NCBI GenBank assembly: GCA_026770025.1
Contig: JAMXDE010000013.1
Coordinates: 992,001 to 1,056,000, forward strand
Reading direction: 5' to 3'
DNA from: Craspedostauros australis
Taxonomy: Eukaryota > Bacillariophyta > Bacillariophyceae > Mastogloiales > Achnanthaceae
Length of the DNA: 64,000 nucleotides
In this document: in pieces, positions 53,086 to 61,800 of the stretch
Layout: each line of letters opens with the position of its first letter
Position numbering within the stretch: position 1 is the first letter of the stretch
Made by a program: the position numbers and the translations under genes
Notes under the pieces: generated by a model
Databases searched by the model: none
Seen by the model: only the letters and a program-made list of their open reading frames with translations
What the model was told of the DNA's origin: nothing

Positions 53086-54494
53086 CTTTTGATCGAACAG
53101 AGTAGAGTCTAGTATAGTATAGTGGAGCGGCAGACCTGAATAGCCGAATAGCCGAGTGCTCGTAGGTCGTAGAGTAGAGCAGAGCAGAGTAGAGTAGAGG
53201 AATGATGGATGATCAGTCTCCTGCTGTGCTTGCATTCAATGCTTCACAGGCAACAGAAGAGCCCCGTTCTTCCTTTCTGTCAATCAGTGTGTGTGTGCAC
53301 AACCTGATGATGCGAGGATAGCCGAGTGGAGTACAACTATTGCTGTGTCTGTAGAGTACTACTATGACATCATCACTGTGAGCATCATCCATCCACTCCC
53401 GGCCTCCTTCGCATCCCTCCATCATCTTGCTTCGCATCATCATCCCCCTCGCTTCACTCCATGTGTTTGTGGCATTCTTTGGATTCGTGAAATGCGATGT
53501 TCGCATCGTGACGTCAGAAATATCCAATATGACCACTGCGACTAAATCCACATCCAGTCATACCCGGAAGGCATCCCAGTCACGGTTTTGAGAATTCGCC
53601 AAACACAAAACAACACACGAACAAACCAGAGGAGACAAACGCAACAAGCTCATTCATTTCCGGATCCGACGAACTGCATTCCACGAAGGTGAGTGCGCAA
53701 CAGCGATGCAGCAATGAGAGGCACGTGATCAGAGCAACAGTGGAGGCAGGCGAAGCCGCTTTCTCGTGGTCATGGAGGAGCAGCATGAATGCCGCCATGG
53801 CCTGTTTTGGAGGCGACGGAAGTTTGTTGGATTTGTTGTGTTGGTGGCATTTTGGCTGCAAGTCTTGCCGACCGTTGGATGGACGATGCGACACAATGTT
53901 TCAAAGGGCCATGAGGATGTCGCAATGTAATGCTGCATTCGTGGCTGTATGGTGCATAGGTACTGAGTCAGCGCCGCATTCCTAAATTCGGCCCTCGACC
54001 CAACGGACCAATGGTAGAGCACGATGACGAGGCAAGACGCAATGCGGAAGACAATGACCGAAAGGCACGACACAGGACGGAGCAGCGCGCAGATCCGCCC
54101 GCCACAAGCAGAAGACGACCACGATCGTGGGCAAACCACGCCAAAGATGCACGCACCAGCACCATTGACATTGCCATCGTGGCCACACACCACGACACAC
54201 TTGCGCCAAAGGACGCTCCTCAATTCACAAGTATAGCACAGCACAGTCCAACACAGTCCAACACTCACCCACTTGTTCACTCACCCCACCTCTGTCCATT
54301 CGAAGTCGCAGACTCCTTTTGACCCAGCCAGCAGCAACGATCATCCTCGGTATTAGTATCAGTATCAGTGTTAGTATCAGCGTTAGTACAAGTCCAAGCA
54401 CGACAGAATCCAAAGCGCGCCAAAGTACCAATCCAATCTCATCATCCCCTTTCTCCAAAGTATAGCATATCATAGCACAGCAGAGCAGAGCAAG
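53086..54494. promoter_or_regulatory. Divergent region upstream of the lipase and Rab11
   Basis: About 1.4 kb with no credible gene. It has AGAGTAGAGC-type repeats near 53170-53200 and a GTATCAGTATCAGTGTTAGT-type run near 54350-54390. Two minus-strand frames of 104 and 183 codons lack motifs and look random. Confidence 0.45.
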
Positions 54495-55142
54495 ATGGCA
54501 GCCCGAGTTGACGAAGAATACGACTACCTGTTCAAGATCGTGCTGATCGGAGACTCCGGCGTCGGAAAGTCCAACCTCCTGAGCCGATTCACTCGCAACG
54601 AATTCAACCTGGAATCCAAATCCACCATCGGCGTCGAATTCGCCACGAAATCCATCCAAGCCGAGGGCAAGACCATCAAGGCCCAGATCTGGGACACCGC
54701 CGGCCAGGAGCGCTACCGTGCCATCACATCGGCCTACTACAGAGGAGCCGTCGGCGCCCTCTTGGTCTACGACATCTCCAAGCACAGCACATTCGAAAAC
54801 GTCGAACGTTGGCTCAAGGAGCTGCGGGACCACGCGGAGGCCAACATCGTCGTCATGCTCGTCGGCAACAAGTCCGATCTGCGCCACCTCCGAGCGGTCG
54901 AGACCGACGAGGCCATGTCATTCTCAGAGCAGCACAACCTCGCCTTCATCGAGACGTCAGCCCTCGATGCCTCCGGCGTCGACACCGCCTTCCAGCGAAT
55001 CCTCACCGAGATCTACCGCCTCATGAGCCGTCGCAACGTCGCCGCCGAAGACTCCTCCAAACAGCCCTCCCTCACTGCCGGACAGACCATCTCCCTCTCG
55101 CAGGATGGCGACAAGAAGAAGGGGTGCTGCGCATCTGGCTAG
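54495..55142 (+). CDS. RAB11: Rab11-family small GTPase
   Basis: A 215-residue single-exon Rab. The P-loop is GDSGVGKS at 19-26, the effector region [12 protein letters not shown] at 43-54, switch [21 protein letters not shown] from 66, NKSD at 125-128 and TSAL at 154-157. The IGVEFATK and [22 protein letters not shown] stretches are those of Rab11/RabA. The end, KKKGCCASG, supplies two cysteines for geranylgeranylation. Rab11 directs recycling-endosome and post-Golgi traffic to the cell surface. Nothing suggests degeneration. Its 3' end faces the dynein gene about 670 bp away. Confidence 0.96.
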   Translation: MAARVDEEYDYLFKIVLIGDSGVGKSNLLSRFTRNEFNLESKSTIGVEFATKSIQAEGKTIKAQIWDTAGQERYRAITSAYYRGAVGALLVYDISKHSTFENVERWLKELRDHAEANIVVMLVGNKSDLRHLRAVETDEAMSFSEQHNLAFIETSALDASGVDTAFQRILTEIYRLMSRRNVAAEDSSKQPSLTAGQTISLSQDGDKKKGCCASG

Positions 55143-55810
55143 AGCAGAGGGTGAGCCTCCACAGTGGCGTAAGCCTGCTCCACTTCAATTGCTTTGGGCT
55201 CGACCAAGCACACATCCTTTCCTCCCAACGGAACGTATTATACCACACAGCAGAGCATTCTCTCTGCAGAGCGCTCTATTTGCATTCTGCTTGCAGGTGC
55301 GGCTGCTCCATCGATACCGTTCCACTCACATGGATTGTGCGGGGCGTGGTCTAGCCTGAGACCCTCTGTATCAAATACGACACGCAGTACTCAGACAATC
55401 ACAGTATGTACTAGTACGACACACAATGCAACACACACCACTCGTGCAATCACGGTACGAACAATACTATTCTCTATAACCACACTGCAACAAAACACAT
55501 CTCCACAGTACGTACTATAGAGTTGAGCACAGCACGACGATGCGATTGCTGCTCAGGAAATACTGCGGGACGCTGGGCCTGCCGTTGTTCTCACTCGGGG
55601 CACGCACATACCAAACAATTCCATGCGACAGCCACATAAGTGCAGCAGCACGACGTGTCGTAATGCTCTTGGTCATTTGCCAATACATACCAATACATAC
55701 CATTGCAAGTACGAGTAGTGTGAGTATCATGCTTATTGTGTAATGTGTTATGTGTAATGTGGGGAAAGCAATTGCATCGAGCAACGATTGCATGCTCTCG
55801 GCCGTTGGCT
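55143..55810. other. Convergent region between Rab11 and dynein
   Basis: It holds GTACTAGTACG/ACACAC low-complexity sequence near 55390-55450 and a CAATACATACCAATACATACC repeat at about 55680-55700. No coding sequence for the missing dynein C-terminus was found here. Confidence 0.5.
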
Positions 55811-58800
55811 TTACTCGTGATCTTCCTTCTCGTCCACCTTCACGCACTTCTCCTGAACGGACTTGGCCTTGCGGAACTCGAGCTCCTGTTCGGCGTCGCT
55901 TCCGAGACCCACCCACGTCGGTGGGGTGTGGGATGCCATGGTGGCGATCCATTCGAAGCATTCGTTCTTGGAGGTGCCTTCCGGCAGGATGGGAGAATCC
56001 GAGGCGCTGTCCACCAGCTTAAAGTCCAGGTCGAAGGCTTCTGGCACGAACAGCTTGTTCACCAGCTCGTCCAGCACCTGCTGATCGACTGGCTGCGTCA
56101 CGCGACCACCGAACACGCCCTTGCGCAAGGTGGAACGGATGGCATCCCATGGAAGCTGGCTTGGGTCCATGGTCTTGCCGCCCGCCATGGACTTGATCAA
56201 CGAATCGATCACGTCCAGACCGTGCGTTGCGTCGGCCTCGGTGAATTCGTACTTCTCCGACCAACCGCTTGGCACGTACCGCAGCTTCTCCTGGATCACT
56301 GCGTGCAACCACGCGAGGAGCAAGTACAGGCGGTTGCGCATTGGATTGTCGAAGCGGGTCTTGGAAATGCTGGAGAAGAACCGGGCCATGGAGGCCTGGA
56401 TTCCTGTTGGCGCTTCGGCCACGATGATGTCGCACAGCCGCAGCAGCGCAGTTGGGAGCTTCGGGCTGATCTCGCTCGTGATGAACAGGCGGAATTCTTC
56501 GTGCGTGTTGGATCCCAGCGACTGGAGACGCTTCACGAAGGTCTCACGCAACCAGTCCGTGCAGAGATGGCAATTCTTGAGCATCACCCAGTTACCGCGC
56601 TTCGTGGCAGTCGCGAACATCTTGTCTGCCGTGTCGTAACCTTCGGCACTGCCCATGGCCACGGAGGCAATTTCCTTGCCCGTCTCGCGTGCCATGGCCT
56701 CGACACGTCCGCTGACGTCGTGGCCAGGTGCGCTGCACAGCAGCATCGGCACGACCGATGAAATCTCGGTCTCGGTCACCGCCTGGAGGTCGTTGAGGCC
56801 ACGGCCCTGCCATGGGAAGTTGGCGCCAAGGACCTTGATCTCGCTGATCAATTCCTCGGAAGATGCGACCTCCTTGGTTCCGATCGACTCATCAGATGTG
56901 AACAAACGAGCGAGGAGGATGGAGAAGACGATCTTGTCCTCCGCCATGAGACCGCGAGCGACGCGAGCCGCGACTTCTCGGAACAGCAGCTGCTTCAAAG
57001 TGGCGATGATCTCTACTTCGGAACCTGACACTGATCCCTTGCTCTTGGCAAGCACGTTGGTGAGGATAAGCATGAAGGTGGAGGCGCTGAATTCGTACAG
57101 GAAGCTGATCTCGCGAAGTGCGCCGAGCAAAACGAAGACCTTGCGGCAGATGATGGCGAACGGTTCGAACCTAGACACCGCATGGTGCACCTGTTGCATG
57201 ACCTCGTCGCTCTTCGCAATCTGCTCCTCCACTTGCTCACCCTCCTTCATCAGCACTTCCATACCGGACACGACCTGGTCGTCATCGAGGATACTGCCCT
57301 CGCAGGCGCTGATCTTGGCAAGCATCTGGTCTTCGAGCTCGCGGAGCTTCACGTTCTGTTCGCCCTGGATCTTGAGCACGGCGGCACGTTGCTCTTCGAG
57401 CTCTGGCTTCACGCAGGTGACTACCTGGCTCATACTCTGGCTCTGCAGGCTGGCAGGCGTCACGGTGAAGTTGACCAATGTCACGCGCGAGCAGATATCG
57501 GGTGTGAGCTGCACGGCAGGATTCTTCGTGCTCAAGATGATGTTGAACTTGGGACTGTAGTCGATCTCCTCGGTACCGATTCGCACCAAGGTCCGCCCTC
57601 CAGTGCGCTGAATCTCCTTGTTCAGCAACGGGTTGAGGATAGGGTCGATGTGCTCCACGTTCTCCACAAGAAGCGTGGTTCCAAAACGAACCGCACCGGC
57701 AAGCGTCTTCATGAACGCTTTGTCCAAGAAGCTGGTCTTCTGGATCTTCTCGTCCTTGTGCTTCTTCATCAAGAAGGAGATGGCGTGTCCCGATGGATCG
57801 ATCACCAGTGGGAAGCGAACGGCGTGATCCAGAATCACACCATTCTCCAGACTCAGTTGGTCGCCTGGAAGACCTTCGGCCTGCCAGTGCAGACGGGCGG
57901 AGGCCTTGCTCAAGGACTCCACGATTCCGAGGTCCTCGCGGTAGTCGATGCCAAGGATGTCCAACGTGTGACGCCAGCGATTCATCATGACAAGCCGGTT
58001 CTTGAAGTCGAAGAATCCTGCATACGTGAGGAATCCGGCCATCAGCAGCGCGTCTCCGACCAAGCTTCTGAGGATCGCCTGGAAGCCTTCCGAGCTCTTC
58101 TTCCAACGTTCGCTCTCATGGCCCAGCGACTTCAGCAGACTTTCGGCACGGTACACCTTGGTCGTCACTGCCTTCATCTCGCCCTTCAGGGCTTCCACGT
58201 CACGAATGAGCACGGCATAGTCAGACTTGTACTGGGTGATGGACGCTTCGAGAGACTTGACCTCGCTCTCGGTCTCCTCCTTCTCGTCCTTCACGACCTT
58301 CGCCTCCTTCTCCAGTTGCTCCACTTCCTCGCGCAGCGGTTGGATGCGGTTGTACACGGTGGAGTAACGGATCTGCGACTCGGCCCAGGTGTAGAGAGGA
58401 CCGCAGGCGCGACTGCTGCGCATGACGCTCTCCGAGTTGAGCTCCTTGTTACCATCGAGGTACTTGCGTCGCACGAGAGAGATCTGCCTCTCCGACAATT
58501 TGTCGGCATCGAAGTTGAGGATGCTTGGGATGAAATCGCTCTTGCTGAGGATCTTTCGGACATCCGTCCATTCGATCTTGGTCTCTCCCATCATGAGGGC
58601 GACACACTCCAAGGTCAGCTTGACATTGACTGGAGGACGGGCAAGATTTCTAACTTCGTCGAGATCACGCTTCTTGATTCCACGCACGCTGGTCTGGGCG
58701 CTTCGCAATGCTGGTTCGGCCTCGTCAAGGTCGCGCTGGGCTTCCTCCTTGCGCTTGTCGATCTCGATCTGCTGCTTCTGAGCTCTGGCAGTCATCAGCT

Positions 58801-61800
58801 CTGCTTCCTCCTTGCGCTTCTCGGCGGCATTCTGTTCGGCGACCATTAGCCGAAGCTTCTCGTTGGCAAGGGCCTCCTTCTTGCGGAGCTCGGATGTCTT
58901 GATGCCAAGGCTCTGCTTCAATTCAGCCACATTGTCCTGCGTCTGCGTTAGCTTATCGAGGCCGGCATTGACGTGCAGCTGCTCGTCTTCAACGTCCTCG
59001 CGGCGCTTGGTCAAGCACGTCACGAAGTTCTGGATCAGCGTGAGGTAGTCTCGTGGAGATAGGAACGTGCGGGTGATGCTACTGGCTTCGTGGGAGGCAT
59101 CTTCGGCAGTCTCCTTGGCGGTGCTGTGAAGATCCACGAGCGCGGCGACGACTGCTTGACGAAGTCCGCCACCGTTGGTACCTTCGAAGACTTGAGACAC
59201 CTTCTCCATGAGGACTTCACCGTCCCCGATGCCCCATGATCCACCGATAGACTCTGCGTCGCCCATGTCGAGCTTGAGTGTGAACTCCTTGCCGACTTCT
59301 CCCATGGCCTTGGCACCCCAGGTTCCGAACCAGTCCACCACGCAACGATTGAACAACGCTGGGCTGGTTGTGGAGCGATTCTTCCAGTCGCCTCCACTTG
59401 GGTTGACAGTGAACACGACATGCAGATTGCGCTGCACGATGGTCGTGAATCGGCGGTACAGCTCCTCTTCACTGTCAAGGATGACGCCGTCTCTGGCTGC
59501 GCTGTCACGACAGGCGCTCATCAAGGCGTTGAACTCGTCACCCTCGAACAGACCAGGGACCTCTCCGCTGGCGAGCAGGGCATTCATGGCCTCGAGGAAG
59601 CCCGAGGAGAGGATGTTGCTCTCGTCGAAGATGAAGCAAACCTTCTCGCCGTCCACGCCAACTCGTCTCATGACGCTTCTCAAGTCCTCGCTGAAGTCTT
59701 CCATGCCGTAACGTGAATGCGCCTTGATCTGGAAGATGTTCAGACCGTTCATCCAGCTGACGAACTTGCTCAGCACGGTCTTTCCGGCGCCGCTGTCTCC
59801 GACGAGCAGGAGGTGACCCATCGGCTGTCGCAGCACTCGGTCGATCCTGAGAATGTGCTCCAACACTTCGTCGAAGATGACGAGAGGAACATCGAGCTCT
59901 TCCTCGTAGAAGACGCGAAGTCGTGCGCCGAGGAACTCCTTGAGCTCCTCGCGCTCCACGCGCCGTGTCTCCTTGCTCAGCCACGATGTGTAGAACAGCG
60001 GTCTCTTCAGAGCAACATCGAAGTCAACACCTGCGAACCACTTCTGAGCAATGTCGTCGATGATATCGCTGCACCACTTGCGATCGTCCTCGCCGACGAG
60101 ACGGTCGGAGAAGAGACGGAGACCTTCGTGCGCCCAAATACGGCAAAGCTCTTCGCGCGTGACGCCTTGGTCCATGTGCACGATGGCCTCGTAGATTCCA
60201 CGCACCCAGCGGCTCAGTTCGCGAGGCGAGTAGAAGTACTGTGGCTGCTGCGTTGCCTTGAATCGCTGTTGGTTCTCGGTGTACATCTCTACCATGGCCT
60301 CGGTCATGGCCTGGGTCTCTCCCTTGAGGTTCGGGAAAAGCTTCATCATTCCGGCGTTGAAGGTGCTGTAGATCTGCATCAGCGAATCCTTCTCTGGGAA
60401 GTCGACGAGGAGCAGGGGCACGTGGCGCATGAATCGGTGTGACATGTCCACACGGCCAGCGTCGGTCGGCGGGTTGCAGGCTCCGACGAATTGGATTCGG
60501 TTGGTCTTCACCCACGTGTTGTCGTCTCTCCAGAAGCCACCCTGTTCCACGAGCTGACGCATGAACATGATGACGCGCTGGGTACCGTAGGAATCCTCCT
60601 CGGGAAGGTTGATCTCGTCGCAGAACACGACCAGCCAGCACTGAGCGCCGAGGCTCTCGGAAGGCTCCAGGACGACGTCCTTTCCTCTGCGCACGTATTT
60701 GCAGTACTGCTGGAAGACCTTTTGGATGATCTCCGGTGTGGTCCTGCTTGAGAAGTTCAGGTTGGCAAGGACGACGCCCTGTACGGATTGGAGGACGCTG
60801 GTAAGCGTCATGGTCTTTCCGGAACCCGGCGGACCGCAAAGCACCAACGGGATTCTGCTGTTCAACCAGGCTCCCAGGATCTCCGAATGGCGCACAGTGT
60901 CGGTGGTGGTGATGACAACGTCCGTGGCGGAGACACGGTGGCTCTCGATCTCCATTCGTGGGACGCTGTCGCTCCACAGCTCGTATTCTCCGTCCTCGAC
61001 ACGCACCCTGTAATCGACGAGGCTGTGGCCGTCGCCGGGTGGTAAGTTGACGCCGCTTGTGCGAAGCAGCATGTCTCCGAATTTCTTTCGGACCTCCCAC
61101 GATGCACTGCCGACGAAGGACCACATCAGGGAATGGAGCAGCCAACGCTTGGAGAATTTCTCCAGGTGCTCACCGGCCATTGGGAAGTCGGGGTGATTCT
61201 CGTCGTACGCCACGGCGAGGTTGATACCTTGCACGAGCAGTGCGCGGAACGTGTGGAGGAGACGGTCGCGTCTCGCAGCCATGACGTGGGTTTCCGACAT
61301 GGCAAACTCAAGAGCATCCACGACGAGGGATGATGTCCTGTCGGACATGACGAGAGGTCTGATGGCGTTGAGGAAGTGCGTCTGCGCCGGAGGAGTCTCC
61401 TCGCCGGTCACTCGGTCACCGACGATGTCCTCCTTGGCCAGGCTATCCATCAAGAACTGTAAGCACATATCGGCCGTGACAGTCTCTTCGCTGAACCAAA
61501 CCATTCCGCAGCGAGACACGGTGGCAGGCGTTGCGTAGTTCAAGCTGTCCACCTCAAGGATGATCCTCATGTTGTTCGGAATGCCCAGACGTTCGCCGCT
61601 GGGCAACGTGAGGAGCTTGTTGTCATCGAGGACACTGTTCAAGTTCTCCGCCCACTCTGGATCGACGTCACCATCGAACACGATCCAATGGCGTCTCTCG
61701 GACTCTCCCTTTTGGTTGTCGATGATGCGACGCAGGAGGCTTGTGAAGACACCGTCGGTCCATTCGAGCGTGGTTCCATCGAGGGTTCCGTACAGGCGGT

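Noticed and set aside
53729-54280. A 183-codon minus-strand frame upstream of Rab11
   Set aside because: Cys/Trp-rich random-looking composition, no motif, and it overlaps the probable Rab11 promoter.
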